A stretch of 64,000 nt of DNA from contig JAJYIQ010000002.1 in assembly GCA_021789995.1 (NCBI GenBank), positions 158,597 through 222,596 on the forward strand, in the 5' to 3' direction. Both the position numbers and the translations under genes were made by a program. Positions 1-8,531 of this stretch are shown piece after piece; within the stretch, counting starts at the first letter, position 1, and each line of letters begins with the position of its first letter. This DNA comes from a bacterium (GTDB lineage: Bacteria > Patescibacteriota > Microgenomatia > UBA1406 > GWC2-37-13). The notes under the pieces were generated by a model. That model did not search any database and was not told the origin of the DNA. It was given only the letters and a program-made list of their open reading frames with translations.

Positions 1-1
1 T

Positions 2-241
2 TATCAATCAAAAAATGAAAGTTACCGGGTTGCCGGTTATAAAGTGCGGGACGTTGTCGATCCGACCGGCGCCGGCGATGCCTGGCGCGGCGGTTTTATC
101 GCCGGAATCGTCAATGGTTTGTCAATTGTTGATTCGCTGAAGTTGGGCAATGCTTTGGCCAGTTTCGCCGTCGAACAGTATGGTACTGTCAATCATCGGC
201 CGACGATGAAACAAATCCGGGAAAGAGCGCATGTGTTATAA
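2..241 (+). CDS. PfkB-family sugar/nucleoside kinase, C-terminal part (5' end outside window)
   Basis: Only the C-terminal ~79 residues are present; the reading frame is open from base 2, so the start lies upstream of the window. The motif DPTGAGDAWRGGFIAG is PfkB signature 2 and contains the catalytic Asp (GAGD) and the anion hole. The gene stops 15 nt before ahcY, in the same orientation. Because AhcY releases adenosine, an adenosine kinase that removes it would fit the context, but the fragment cannot separate adenosine kinase from ribokinase or fructokinase relatives. Confidence 0.85.
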   Translation, partial: YQSKNESYRVAGYKVRDVVDPTGAGDAWRGGFIAGIVNGLSIVDSLKLGNALASFAVEQYGTVNHRPTMKQIRERAHVL

Positions 242-256
242 TCTTTTATTAAAAAA

Positions 257-1510
257 ATGAAATACGATATTAAAGATATAAAACTGGCGGGTGAGGGAAA
301 AAATCTGATCGAATGGGCGGGTAGAAATATGCCTGTTCTCCAGCTGATCAAAGAACGATTTAAAAAACAAAAACCGTTAAAGGGGGCGAAAATTGCTGCC
401 TGTCTGCATGTTACCGCCGAAACCGCCAATCTGATGCTCGCTTTATGCGCCGGTGGTGCCGAGGTATATTTATGTGCGTCCAATCCCCTATCGACTAATG
501 ATGCCGTCGCCGCATCTCTAGTCAAAGATTACAAAATTCCGGTTTTTGCCATCAAGGGCGAAAATAATCAAATTTATTATAAGCATTTGAATATGGTCCT
601 CGATTTCCGGCCGAATTTCACGATGGATGACGGTGCCGATCTGTTTAGTCTGGTCCATAGCAAAAGAACGGAACTTTTGAAAACGGTTGTCGGCTCAAAC
701 GAAGAGACAACGACCGGTGTCATCAGATTACGGGCAATGGAAAAAGACAAGGCGCTCAAAATCCCGGTTCTGGCTGTCAACGACAATCTGACAAAACATT
801 TGTTTGATAACCGTTACGGCACCGGCCAGTCAACAATCGACGGTATCATCCGGGCGACCAACATGCTTTTGGCCGGAAAAAAATTCGTCGTTTGCGGCTA
901 CGGCTGGTGTGGGCGGGGTCTTGCTATGCGCGCCCGCGGCATGGGTGCCAACGTCACTATATGCGAAACCGATCCGGTCAAAGCGCTGGAAGCAAAAATG
1001 GATGGCTATACCGTTACCACTTTAAAAAAAGCAATCGCTGTTGCTGATTTCGTCGTTTCCGTCACCGGTGACAAGCACGTCATCGACAAAAATCATTTCA
1101 AAGCGGCCAAAGACGGCGTCGTCCTCGCCAATTCCGGTCATTTCGACGTGGAGATAAATAAGGAAGCATTGAAAAAAATGGCCAAGTCCGTCAGAAAAGT
1201 CCGCCAGATGGTGGAAGAATACGATTTGGGCAACAAAAAAATTTATCTGCTGGCCGAAGGACGACTGGTGAACCTGTCGGCGGCCGACGGCCACCCGGCC
1301 GCGGTCATGGATATGAGTTTCGCCGGCCAGGCGTTAGCGGCGGAATATATGTGGAATAAGCGCGGACAATTGAAAAATAAAGTCTATTCCTTACCGGAAA
1401 AGCTTGATAGGCAAATCGCCGCATTGAAATTGAAATCGGAGGGAGTAACGATTGACCGGTTAACAAAAGAGCAAAAAAAATACTTGTCCTCATGGACAGA
1501 AGGGACATGA
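257..1510 (+). CDS. ahcY: Adenosylhomocysteinase (SAH hydrolase)
   Basis: NAD-dependent, cytosolic enzyme that reversibly splits S-adenosylhomocysteine into adenosine and homocysteine. The 417 residues match the short form of the family. The NAD-binding Rossmann segment is visible as [10 protein letters not shown] near residue 212, and the C-terminal signature [19 protein letters not shown] is present. It follows the PfkB kinase and precedes the SAM-riboswitch/metK unit, so the window holds most of the SAM/SAH side of the methyl cycle. The ATG at 257 is the first in-frame start and has no clear Shine-Dalgarno sequence. Confidence 0.95.
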   Translation: MKYDIKDIKLAGEGKNLIEWAGRNMPVLQLIKERFKKQKPLKGAKIAACLHVTAETANLMLALCAGGAEVYLCASNPLSTNDAVAASLVKDYKIPVFAIKGENNQIYYKHLNMVLDFRPNFTMDDGADLFSLVHSKRTELLKTVVGSNEETTTGVIRLRAMEKDKALKIPVLAVNDNLTKHLFDNRYGTGQSTIDGIIRATNMLLAGKKFVVCGYGWCGRGLAMRARGMGANVTICETDPVKALEAKMDGYTVTTLKKAIAVADFVVSVTGDKHVIDKNHFKAAKDGVVLANSGHFDVEINKEALKKMAKSVRKVRQMVEEYDLGNKKIYLLAEGRLVNLSAADGHPAAVMDMSFAGQALAAEYMWNKRGQLKNKVYSLPEKLDRQIAALKLKSEGVTIDRLTKEQKKYLSSWTEGT

Positions 1511-1517
1511 TTTTCCC

Positions 1518-1546
1518 TTGACAATTTTTGTTTATCCCGTTATAGT
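1518..1546 (+). promoter_or_regulatory. Promoter of the SAM-riboswitch/metK unit
   Basis: TTGACA (1518-1523), a 17-nt spacer and TATAGT (1541-1546) form a near-consensus sigma-70 promoter. Predicted transcription starts around 1553, just before the first helix of the riboswitch. Confidence 0.85.
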
Positions 1547-1555
1547 ATATTTCGA

Positions 1556-1690
1556 ATATCAAGAGTGATGGAGAGAGACTTAGCTCGCCAGTATCCATCC
1601 AACAACCCTTCACTCGCTTCGCTCGTTCAGGGCAAGCCCAGTGCATCGGGTGCTAAAACTAAGTTGATATGCTTGCCATCAAGGTAAGAA
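1556..1690 (+). ncRNA. SAM riboswitch (SAM-I/IV clan)
   Basis: P1 pairs ATATCAA (1556-1562) with TTGATAT (1664-1670). P2 pairs GATGGA (1567-1572) with TCCATC (1594-1599). P3 is closed by ACCC (1605-1608) and GGGT (1648-1651), within the family-typical CAACCC and GGGTGCTAA segments. The P2 loop TTAGC (1580-1584) is perfectly complementary to GCTAA (1652-1656), which is the pseudoknot of this clan. No P4 hairpin lies between P3 and P1; instead a hairpin follows P1 (CTTGCC 1672-1677 with GGTAAG 1683-1688). That order resembles SAM-IV or SAM-I/IV more than classic SAM-I. A terminator and metK follow, consistent with SAM-repressed SAM synthesis. Confidence 0.85.
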
Positions 1691-1706
1691 ATTAAAAGTT
1701 TTATAT

Positions 1707-1729
1707 CCCGCGATGGTGCGGGTTTTTTT
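1707..1729 (+). terminator. Intrinsic terminator of the SAM riboswitch
   Basis: CCCGC (1707-1711) pairs with GCGGG (1718-1722), followed by seven T. It lies between the aptamer and the next ORF, as expected for a transcriptional expression platform. An obvious competing anti-terminator was not worked out. Confidence 0.8.
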
Positions 1730-1978
1730 ATGGGTATGAATAAAGAAAAATTTTTCGGTGAAAACGTTTATGTTAAAAAAAAAGTGGTGGTTGGCAAAGA
1801 TAAGATTCATGCCGGTGATACGGTTGAGCAACAACCATTACCTTCGAAAACGCTTTTTAGTTTAATACAGACAATTGGTAAATACGGCGATTTATTTCCA
1901 TATAAATCACCATTATCACCGGCCGTTATTCCGGTTGGGACAGAGCTGGACGCGGTTTATTGCCCACATGACGATTAA
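1730..1978 (+). CDS. Small hypothetical protein in the SAM-riboswitch unit
   Basis: An 82-residue ORF whose ATG lies immediately after the T-tract of the riboswitch terminator; a second ATG at 1736 is possible. The protein is rich in Lys and Val at the N-terminus (VYVKKKVVVGKDK), has no evident membrane segment and ends in PHDD. I recognise no family. It sits 31 nt upstream of metK on the same strand, so it should be co-transcribed and SAM-controlled. It could be a small accessory protein or a chance ORF in the leader. Confidence 0.5.
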   Translation: MGMNKEKFFGENVYVKKKVVVGKDKIHAGDTVEQQPLPSKTLFSLIQTIGKYGDLFPYKSPLSPAVIPVGTELDAVYCPHDD

Positions 1979-2009
1979 TTATGCACAATATTAAAATTTA
2001 TTCCAATTT

Positions 2010-3116
2010 ATGAGCAATACTTTCACTTCCGAATCGGTCTGCGCCGGGCATCCGGATAAAATTTGCGACCAGATAAGCGATGCTATCGTCGATGAAGCTT
2101 TAAGGCAGGATAAATACTCCCGCGTTGCGGTCGAGACAATGGTTACCAAAAATTTCGTTGCTCTCGCCGGCGAATTGACGACCAAAGGCAAAATTTCATA
2201 TAAGTCGGTAGCTAAAAAAGTCATAAAAAAATTAGGGTACACCATTCCCAAATTAAATTTTTCCGACAAATCACCCGTTGTCGTCAAAATCCATACCCAA
2301 TCGCCGGAAATCGCTGTCGGCGTTGATGATGACGGTGCCGGCGACCAGGGAATGATGTTCGGGTATGCCACCAGCGAAACGGAATCGCTCATGCCGATGC
2401 CGATCGAACTGGCCCACAAATTGGCAATGGAAATCGATCTCGTCCGGGAAAACAAGATTCTTCCCTACCTGCGGCCGGATGGCAAAACACAGGTAACGGT
2501 CCGCTATGAAAACGGCAAGCCGGCGGGAATCGAGACAGTCGTCATTGCCGTTCCTCATGAGGAAAAAATAACATTGGAGAAGGTAAAAGAGGATTTATAT
2601 AAAGTGGTCGTTTCCAATATTTTTGACGAAATGGGTTTTACCGTCAAAAAAGAAAATTTGGTAGTCAACGGAACCGGGGTATGGCATATCGGCGGACCGG
2701 CCTCCGATACCGGAGTGACCGGCCGGAAAATTATTGTTGATACCTACGGCGGGATGGCCCGTGTCGGTGGCGGCGCTTTTTCCGGCAAGGACCCGACCAA
2801 GGTCGACCGCTCCGGCGCTTATGCGGCCAGATTTCTGGCAAAAAATATTGTGGCGAACGGTTTGGCCAGCCGCTGTGAAGTCCGGTTGGCATATTTCATC
2901 GGGGCCAAAAAACCGGTGATGCAGGTGGCGGAAACTTTCGGTACGGCCAAAAAATCGGACAAAGTTATCTGTGACTTTATGGACAAGATTTTAGATACTT
3001 CTCTGAAAGGAATACTGACCGGCCTGAATTTGCGCCGGCCGATTTATTTCAAGACAGCCGCCTATGGCCATTTTGGCCGGGAAGAATTTCCGTGGGAACG
3101 GATCGTAAAAATTTGA
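2010..3116 (+). CDS. metK: S-adenosylmethionine synthetase
   Basis: Makes SAM from methionine and ATP. The N-terminal ESVCAGHPDKICDQ holds the ATP-binding GHPDK motif. GAGDQGMMFGYA is the hexapeptide-region signature, and GGGAFSGKDPTKVDRSGAY is the P-loop-like phosphate-binding loop. The 368 residues are slightly short for bacterial MetK (about 380-400). It is the main gene behind the SAM riboswitch, giving end-product control. It ends next to the promoter of the FMN-riboswitch unit. Confidence 0.97.
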   Translation: MSNTFTSESVCAGHPDKICDQISDAIVDEALRQDKYSRVAVETMVTKNFVALAGELTTKGKISYKSVAKKVIKKLGYTIPKLNFSDKSPVVVKIHTQSPEIAVGVDDDGAGDQGMMFGYATSETESLMPMPIELAHKLAMEIDLVRENKILPYLRPDGKTQVTVRYENGKPAGIETVVIAVPHEEKITLEKVKEDLYKVVVSNIFDEMGFTVKKENLVVNGTGVWHIGGPASDTGVTGRKIIVDTYGGMARVGGGAFSGKDPTKVDRSGAYAARFLAKNIVANGLASRCEVRLAYFIGAKKPVMQVAETFGTAKKSDKVICDFMDKILDTSLKGILTGLNLRRPIYFKTAAYGHFGREEFPWERIVKI

Positions 3117-3141
3117 CTAATTGTTAATTTTTTATTAGAAT
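3113..3141 (+). promoter_or_regulatory. Promoter of the FMN-riboswitch unit
   Basis: TTGACT (3113-3118), 17 nt, TAGAAT (3136-3141). The -35 box overlaps the metK stop codon. Predicted start near 3148, at the first base of the riboswitch. Confidence 0.8.
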
Positions 3142-3147
3142 AAAAGC

Positions 3148-3264
3148 AGTCCTTCGGGGTAAGGTGCAAATCCTAATCGGTGGTATAGCCCACGAGCTGC
3201 GGCGAAAGCCAAAGCACGATCTAGTCAAATTCTAGAGCCGACCGTACAGTCGGGATGAAAGAGG
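3148..3264 (+). ncRNA. FMN riboswitch (RFN element)
   Basis: The conserved blocks of the RFN element occur in order: TCGGGGTAAGGTGCAAATCC, CGGTGGTATAGCCCACGAGC, and GAGCCGACCGTACAGTCGGG followed by ATGAAAGAGGG. The closing helix pairs CCTTC near the 5' end with GAAAGAGG at the 3' end. The latter includes the Shine-Dalgarno sequence AGAGGG, only a few bases before the ATG at 3269. This predicts direct occlusion of the ribosome site when FMN is bound, with no separate terminator. Downstream genes are an EamA transporter and riboflavin kinase. Confidence 0.92.
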
Positions 3265-3268
3265 GAAT

Positions 3269-4195
3269 ATGAAAAAACTGTTTAATTACGGGCCATTGTT
3301 GATTATTATCGCCGCTTCTTTATGGGCATTTGATGGCATTATTCGCCGTAGTCTCTACGTCCTGCCGTCGATTACCATTGTTTTTTACGAGCATTTGGTC
3401 GGAGCAGCCATACTTTTTCCTTATTTGGTGATAACGATTTTCAAGGAAAAATTAACCTGGCGGGAATTTTTTCTGCTGATATTTATTGCCGCCTTTTCCG
3501 GGGTGCTCGGTGGTTTGTGGTTTACGACGGCGTTATTAAAAGTCAATTTCATTTCCTTCAGCGTTGTTTACCTTTTGCAGAAGTTGCAGCCGGTATTTAC
3601 CATTACGACGGCCCGGATGGTACTGAAAGAAAAAGTCAACCGGCAATTTTTCAAATGGGCATTACTGGCGCTTGTCGCCGCTTATTTTGTCACTTTTAAA
3701 AACGGCATTATCAATTTTGCGACCGGCGGAGGGACGATTATTGCCGCTTTGTATGCTCTGGGTGCCGCTTTTGCCTGGGGATCGTCGACGGCTTTTTCCA
3801 AATTGGCGCTCAAGAATAAACCGAGTACGTACATTACCGCCCTCCGGTTTTTCTTTACGGCTGTTCTGGCTTTTGGAATGGTATTTGCTTTGGGTCAATC
3901 AAAAAGTTTGCCGACAATTACGTTTTCCGAATTGGCGCGATTCCTGCTGATTGCCGTTTCGACGGGAATGGTGTCAGTCATCATTTATTACAAAGGATTG
4001 AAAAAAGTCCCGGCCAGCGTTTCTACCATTCTGGAATTGGTTTATCCAATGCTGGCGGTGTTAATCGATGCCACATTGTACAAAACATTCCTTGCTCCGT
4101 CACAGTATTTAGCGGCGGTCATTTTGCTTTTCGCCATTTATCAAATTTCCAAAGTCCAGCGCTATGCGATGGAAGAGCTTTCCGACAAAGGGTAA
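3269..4195 (+). CDS. EamA/DMT-family transporter, probable riboflavin importer
   Basis: A 308-residue integral membrane protein with about ten hydrophobic helices in two EamA-like halves; the second half begins near residue 155 with AAFAWGSSTAFSKLAL. EamA proteins move small metabolites across the inner membrane, and some (RibN type) import riboflavin. The substrate is inferred here from the FMN riboswitch immediately upstream and from the overlapping riboflavin kinase gene downstream. The SD sequence AGAGGG lies in the riboswitch closing stem. Confidence 0.85.
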   Translation: MKKLFNYGPLLIIIAASLWAFDGIIRRSLYVLPSITIVFYEHLVGAAILFPYLVITIFKEKLTWREFFLLIFIAAFSGVLGGLWFTTALLKVNFISFSVVYLLQKLQPVFTITTARMVLKEKVNRQFFKWALLALVAAYFVTFKNGIINFATGGGTIIAALYALGAAFAWGSSTAFSKLALKNKPSTYITALRFFFTAVLAFGMVFALGQSKSLPTITFSELARFLLIAVSTGMVSVIIYYKGLKKVPASVSTILELVYPMLAVLIDATLYKTFLAPSQYLAAVILLFAIYQISKVQRYAMEELSDKG

Positions 4196-4538
4196 GGGCC
4201 GGGGAAAAAAGCTCGGTTTCCCGACGATCAATCTGACTTTTCCCGATCAATTTCCGTTGGAAAACGGTATTTATGCGGTATGGGTAACAATTGATAATCA
4301 TAAATATAGAGGGGCGTTGCATTTTGGCCCGGTACCGACATTCGGCGAAAAAAAGCGCAGCCTGGAAGTTTTCCTGATTGACGATCGGGATTTTTCGTTG
4401 GACATTTCGATCAAAAATCCAGTCGAAGTGGAAACAGTAAAAAAAATCCGTGACGTAAATAACTTTTCATCACCGCAGGCGCTTACTGACCGGATGAAAA
4501 AAGACGTCGCGGAAGCTATAATATTGCTACATGAATAA
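4164..4538 (+). CDS. Stand-alone riboflavin kinase (flavokinase domain)
   Basis: Phosphorylates riboflavin to FMN. The 124 residues carry the flavokinase signature GKGRGKKLGFPTINL, then NGIYAVWV, YRGALHFGPVPTFGE and LEVFLID, the order seen in the C-terminal half of RibF. The FAD-synthetase (adenylyltransferase) half is absent, so FAD must be made by another protein or obtained otherwise. The start overlaps the transporter gene by 32 nt, which implies translational coupling, and the first beta strand looks abbreviated. It overlaps pyk by 8 nt. Confidence 0.88.
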   Translation: MRWKSFPTKGKGRGKKLGFPTINLTFPDQFPLENGIYAVWVTIDNHKYRGALHFGPVPTFGEKKRSLEVFLIDDRDFSLDISIKNPVEVETVKKIRDVNNFSSPQALTDRMKKDVAEAIILLHE

Positions 4539-5928
4539 ATTGACGAAGATTGTCGCGACCATTGGGCCGGCGAGCGACAGTCTGGAAATAATCGAAAAAT
4601 TAATTCTGGCCGGAGTCGATATCTTCCGTTTCAATTTCAAGCACAACACGGTCGAATGGCATAACGAACGGATCGGCCGCGTTAATCTGGTGGCAAAGAA
4701 ATTGGGACGGACGGTTGCGACACTTATCGATTTGCAGGGGCCGGAAATAAGGATCAATATGCCGGTAGAAGAATTAAAAATTGAGAACGGAGAGTTGATA
4801 ATTTTTGGGCCGGAAGCATTCAATACAAAAGAGAAAGCTTTTTCCATTTCCCATCCGCAAATCATTCCCCATTTAAAGGCCGGACAAAAAATTGTCGCCG
4901 ATAACGGTGCCTTTTTATTCGGAGTAATAAAAAAAAGAGGACGCACTTACTTGCAATCCCAGGTAAACGGCGTATTAAAAAACCATAAATCGGTCAATGT
5001 TCCCGGAGCGGACTTTCCGTTTCCGGTACTCGTCGACCGCGATTTTGAAGGGCTGAAATTGGCCCAAAGGAATCAGATTGATTTCGTAGCCCTGTCATTT
5101 GTCCGGACCGCCGGCGATATCGGTATCCTCAAAAAAGAAATGGGAAAATACAAAGTGACAGCCAAAGTGATAGCCAAAATCGAAACAAAAAAAGCGCTGG
5201 CAAATCTGGAAACAATCATTGATGTCAGCGACGGTATTATGGTGGCCCGGGGCGATTTGGGGGTGGAGTTGCCGATTGAAGAAGTCCCATATTACCAAAA
5301 AATCATTATTAAGGAATCGATTAAACGGAGTGTGCCGGTGATTACCGCTACCCAGATGCTGGAGTCAATGGTGGAAAAAATCTATCCGACTCGGGCGGAA
5401 GTGTCGGATATTGCCAATGCCACCTACGATTTGACCGATGCAGTGATGCTTTCGGCCGAAACGGCCATCGGCCATTACCCGGAGAAAACGGTGGCAGTGA
5501 TGGCGAAAACCGCGGCTTTCAATGAAAATAAGAACCCGGTGGATAACCGCGTCCGGTTCAATTTCCGCCTGAAAGATACGGAAAGCGTCTTGTGCGACAA
5601 TGCCTACGGGTTATATCTGAAATTGCGGCAGCTTGGGCAAAGCCCGGCCGGTTTTCTGGTTTTTACCCGTTCCGGCCGGACGGCCAGACTGATTTCCCGC
5701 TATCGGCCGCTGATTCCTATTTTCGCCTTTTCCGCCAACGAAAAATCGGCGTGTACCCTGACGGTTAATTTTGGCGTTGTGCCGCTTTTTGAATCCGTCA
5801 TCGCCGGTAAGGAAGTGGATAAAAAAGAAATTGCGGCGGCGATCAATTTATTGAAAAAACGGCAGTTAATCAAAACAGGTCAGTCGTTAATTGTTGTACA
5901 AAGCAAACGCCTGGCAGTCTATGAATAA
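4531..5928 (+). CDS. pyk: Pyruvate kinase
   Basis: Last ATP-forming step of glycolysis (PEP + ADP to pyruvate + ATP). The 465 residues start with TKIVATIGPAS, the classic N-terminus. The metal/PEP region MVARGDLGVE and the signature VITATQMLESM are present, with RAEVSDIANAT and VMLSAETAIG following. The C-terminal allosteric-type domain is present (SGRTARLISRYRP). The gene overlaps the riboflavin kinase end by 8 nt and lepA by 8 nt, so the run is a tight operon. Confidence 0.97.
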   Translation: MNKLTKIVATIGPASDSLEIIEKLILAGVDIFRFNFKHNTVEWHNERIGRVNLVAKKLGRTVATLIDLQGPEIRINMPVEELKIENGELIIFGPEAFNTKEKAFSISHPQIIPHLKAGQKIVADNGAFLFGVIKKRGRTYLQSQVNGVLKNHKSVNVPGADFPFPVLVDRDFEGLKLAQRNQIDFVALSFVRTAGDIGILKKEMGKYKVTAKVIAKIETKKALANLETIIDVSDGIMVARGDLGVELPIEEVPYYQKIIIKESIKRSVPVITATQMLESMVEKIYPTRAEVSDIANATYDLTDAVMLSAETAIGHYPEKTVAVMAKTAAFNENKNPVDNRVRFNFRLKDTESVLCDNAYGLYLKLRQLGQSPAGFLVFTRSGRTARLISRYRPLIPIFAFSANEKSACTLTVNFGVVPLFESVIAGKEVDKKEIAAAINLLKKRQLIKTGQSLIVVQSKRLAVYE

Positions 5929-7669
5929 TATCCGCAATTTTGCCATTATTGCCCATGTCGATCACGGCAAGTCCACTCTTGCCGACCGTCTATTGGAATT
6001 AACCGGTGTTGTCAAACCGGGGAAACATGAAGAACAAATGCTTGACCGGAACCCGATTTCGCGGGAAAGGGGAATTACGATCAAGCTGGCGCCGGTCCGG
6101 ATGGCTTATAAAGATTATGTGCTGAATTTGATTGATACACCGGGCCATGTTGATTTCTCTTACGAAGTCGACCGGACTTTAGCCTGTGTTGAGGGCGTGA
6201 TTCTTTTGGTTGACGCGACCCAAGGAATCCAGGCCCAGACGATCGCCAATGCCTATAAGGCAATCGAAAAAAACCTGGTAATTATTCCGGTAATCAATAA
6301 GATTGATTTGCCGAGTGCCGATGTCGCCAAAGCAAAACGGCAGTTCATTGATTTCCTGGGTGTCGCCGAAAGCGAAATTTACGAAGTGTCCGCCAAGACC
6401 GGTCAGAATGTCGATCAGTTGTTAAAGACGATTGTCGAAAAAATTCCTTCTCCCAGCAATGGAGCAATGGGACAATCGAGCAATACTACGCAATCGCTGA
6501 TTTTCGATTCTTATTACGATTCCCATCGCGGTGTTATCGCTTTTGTTCGCGTCTTCGGTGGTGAATTAAAAAAAGGAATGAAAGTGAAACTGTTCGCGGG
6601 CCGCCGGTCGTTTGAAATTATGGAAGTCGGTTACTTCTCTCCGGACTTAATTCCAAATGAAAAATTAACTACCGGCGACATCGGCTATATCGTTACCAAC
6701 CTAAAAGATATTCATGACGTGCAAGTTGGTGATACGATTGCCGATGCAGGTAATAAGAATGCCGGTTCGTTGCCCGGTTATCGCCATGTCAAACCGATGG
6801 TTTACGCCTCGATTTTCCCGACCGATACTAATGATTACCTTAACCTTAAAAAAGCCCTGGAAAAATTATATTTAAATGATTCATCATTGACATTTACATC
6901 CATCCACAGTCAGGCGCTGGGCGCCGGTTTCCGCGTCGGATTTTTGGGCTTGCTTCATGCCGATGTCGTCCGGGAACGGTTGGAACGGGAATTTAATTTG
7001 AGCTTAGTCCTCACCCCGCCGCAAGTGGAATACCAGTTTAGTCACGATCGTGATCAACTTGGTATTGCCGAGCCGATCGTCAAAATTTTTATCGTCACGC
7101 CGCAGCAATATTCCGGGCCGGTGATGCAATTGTGCGAGCATTACCGGGCGCGGTTTATCACCATGAATAATATAAACCAAATTACGTTAACATACGAAAT
7201 ACCGATGAGCGAAATGATTTCCGGCTTCTTCGATAATCTGAAAAGCGTCAGCTCCGGTTACGCATCTCTTGATTGGGAATTTTTGCGGTACGAACCGGTC
7301 AAAGCCGACAAGTTGAAAATCCTTTTAAACGGCGATCCGGTCGAGGAATTTTCGGAGATTGTCGTTGAGGAAAGAGCTTATGAAAAAGCCAATTCATTAG
7401 TCGGTCAGCTCAAGGAAGTCATCCCCCGTCAGCAGTATGAAGTCAAAATCCAGGGACAATACAAAGGAAAAATCATTGTCTCTTCGCGGATTGCGCCTTT
7501 CAGAAAAGATGTCATGATCAAAAGCGGCAAAGTCCTTGGTACCGGCGATGTCGGCCGGAAAAAAATGCTTTTGGAGCGCCAGCGGGAAGGAAAAAAGAAA
7601 ATGAAAATGGTCGGCAAAGTGGAAATTCCCAAAGAGGCATTTCTCAAATTGTTTTCCAAACGAGATTAG
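5921..7669 (+). CDS. lepA: Elongation factor 4 (LepA) GTPase
   Basis: Translational GTPase acting on ribosomes. From the ATG at 5921 the protein has 582 residues. G1 AHVDHGKST, G2-region RERGITIK, G3 DTPGHVDFSYEV, G4 NKIDLP and G5 SAKTG are all present, followed by EF-G-like domains and the LepA C-terminal domain ending KMKMVGKVEIPKEAF. The start was chosen because MNNIRNFAIIAHVDHG is the canonical N-terminus. A 36-bp near-palindrome (7030-7065) encodes residues YQFSHDRDQLGI inside the gene. The 3' end overlaps convergent miaA by 26 nt. Confidence 0.96.
   Translation: MNNIRNFAIIAHVDHGKSTLADRLLELTGVVKPGKHEEQMLDRNPISRERGITIKLAPVRMAYKDYVLNLIDTPGHVDFSYEVDRTLACVEGVILLVDATQGIQAQTIANAYKAIEKNLVIIPVINKIDLPSADVAKAKRQFIDFLGVAESEIYEVSAKTGQNVDQLLKTIVEKIPSPSNGAMGQSSNTTQSLIFDSYYDSHRGVIAFVRVFGGELKKGMKVKLFAGRRSFEIMEVGYFSPDLIPNEKLTTGDIGYIVTNLKDIHDVQVGDTIADAGNKNAGSLPGYRHVKPMVYASIFPTDTNDYLNLKKALEKLYLNDSSLTFTSIHSQALGAGFRVGFLGLLHADVVRERLEREFNLSLVLTPPQVEYQFSHDRDQLGIAEPIVKIFIVTPQQYSGPVMQLCEHYRARFITMNNINQITLTYEIPMSEMISGFFDNLKSVSSGYASLDWEFLRYEPVKADKLKILLNGDPVEEFSEIVVEERAYEKANSLVGQLKEVIPRQQYEVKIQGQYKGKIIVSSRIAPFRKDVMIKSGKVLGTGDVGRKKMLLERQREGKKKMKMVGKVEIPKEAFLKLFSKRD
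7030..7065. repeat. 36-bp near-palindrome inside lepA (copy 1)
   Basis: Centred on the perfect palindrome TCACGATCGTGA. The arms extend to ATACCA and TGGTAT with four mismatched positions out of 18. Bases 7038-7064 are identical to 59633-59659, a 27-nt exact match. The element is in frame within lepA. Confidence 0.85.
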
Positions 7670-8531
7670 GATCTTTTTTCATGAAAGTATACTGTCTTTT
7701 GGAATATTGAAGCTCCTTATATATCCATTGCTCGATCGCCTGTTCCTTCGTCCATTCCCCTTTCAGGTATTTAATTAGTTGCTGATAGCCGATCGTTTTT
7801 AGTCCCGGATCGTTTTCGGTATAACCGGCGACCAGTAATTTTTTTACTTCATCAATCGCGCCTTTTTTTAATCGGTCCTCCACTCTGGCAATAATTTTCG
7901 CTTTCAAGCTTTCTTTATCATTAAAACGAAGGCCAATGAATTCGATTTGAAGATTTTTTATGTTTAATTTTTCTGATAGTGTCATGCTGGAGCGAAGATC
8001 GTGAAAGACGGGACTCCTCCGGGATGACATAATATCGGATTTTAGAATCTCAATTTTGCGGATTAATCGTTGCGGATTATTACGTTCACTGTTATTCAAT
8101 TCATTAATGAATCGTGGTGCAATGTCATTTAATATTCTCTGCAATTCGGGTACGGCTTTATTTTCCAGATCTTTTCTCAATTTCCAATCGGGCGGAATAT
8201 TTTCCGTTTCGATATCATAAAGCAAATGTTTCAGGTAAAGATAAGAGCCGCCAACGATAATCGGTGTTTTACCCCGCTTCAGTAATTGTTCAATTAACGG
8301 TAATGCTTTTTGGGCATAATCGAAAGAGGAAAAATATTCTACCGGGTCGACGATATCGTAAAGATGGATTTTGACGCCGGACGGGAAATCCTTGCCGGTA
8401 ATGATGTTTAATTCTTTGTAAACCTGGCGCGAATCAGCGTTCAACAACTCACCGTTATAGTGTTTGGCCAGCTTGGCGGCGTAGGCGGTTTTACCGGTAG
8501 CGGTTTGACCGGTGACGACGAATATTTTCAT
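7644..8531 (-). CDS. miaA: tRNA dimethylallyltransferase
   Basis: Adds a dimethylallyl group to A37 of tRNAs reading UNN codons. 295 residues with P-loop TGQTATGKTAYA, the substrate motif ADSRQVYKELNIITGKD, DIVDP, GGSYLYLK and the C-terminal GYQQLIKYL and KRQYTF motifs. After RLIRKIEI there is an in-frame insert of about 17 residues (SDIMSSRRSPVFHDLRSSMT region) encoded by a palindromic element at 7980-8030. The start codon overlaps the folD stop codon (TAATG), so the two are coupled. Confidence 0.95.
   Translation of the reverse strand: MKIFVVTGQTATGKTAYAAKLAKHYNGELLNADSRQVYKELNIITGKDFPSGVKIHLYDIVDPVEYFSSFDYAQKALPLIEQLLKRGKTPIIVGGSYLYLKHLLYDIETENIPPDWKLRKDLENKAVPELQRILNDIAPRFINELNNSERNNPQRLIRKIEILKSDIMSSRRSPVFHDLRSSMTLSEKLNIKNLQIEFIGLRFNDKESLKAKIIARVEDRLKKGAIDEVKKLLVAGYTENDPGLKTIGYQQLIKYLKGEWTKEQAIEQWIYKELQYSKRQYTFMKKDPNLVWKTI
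7980..8030. repeat. Palindrome-ended element inserted in miaA
   Basis: 51 bp, exactly 17 codons. It begins TGTCATGCTGGAGC and ends CTCCGGGATGACAT, which are imperfect inverted repeats of each other. It keeps the miaA frame open. A related TGTCAT...GGGATGA element lies at 26205-26271. Confidence 0.7.

Noticed and set aside
5891..5920. Upstream start for lepA at 5891 (extra 10 residues)
   Set aside because: LepA proteins begin at MxxIRNFxIIAHVDHG; the extension lies wholly within the end of pyk.
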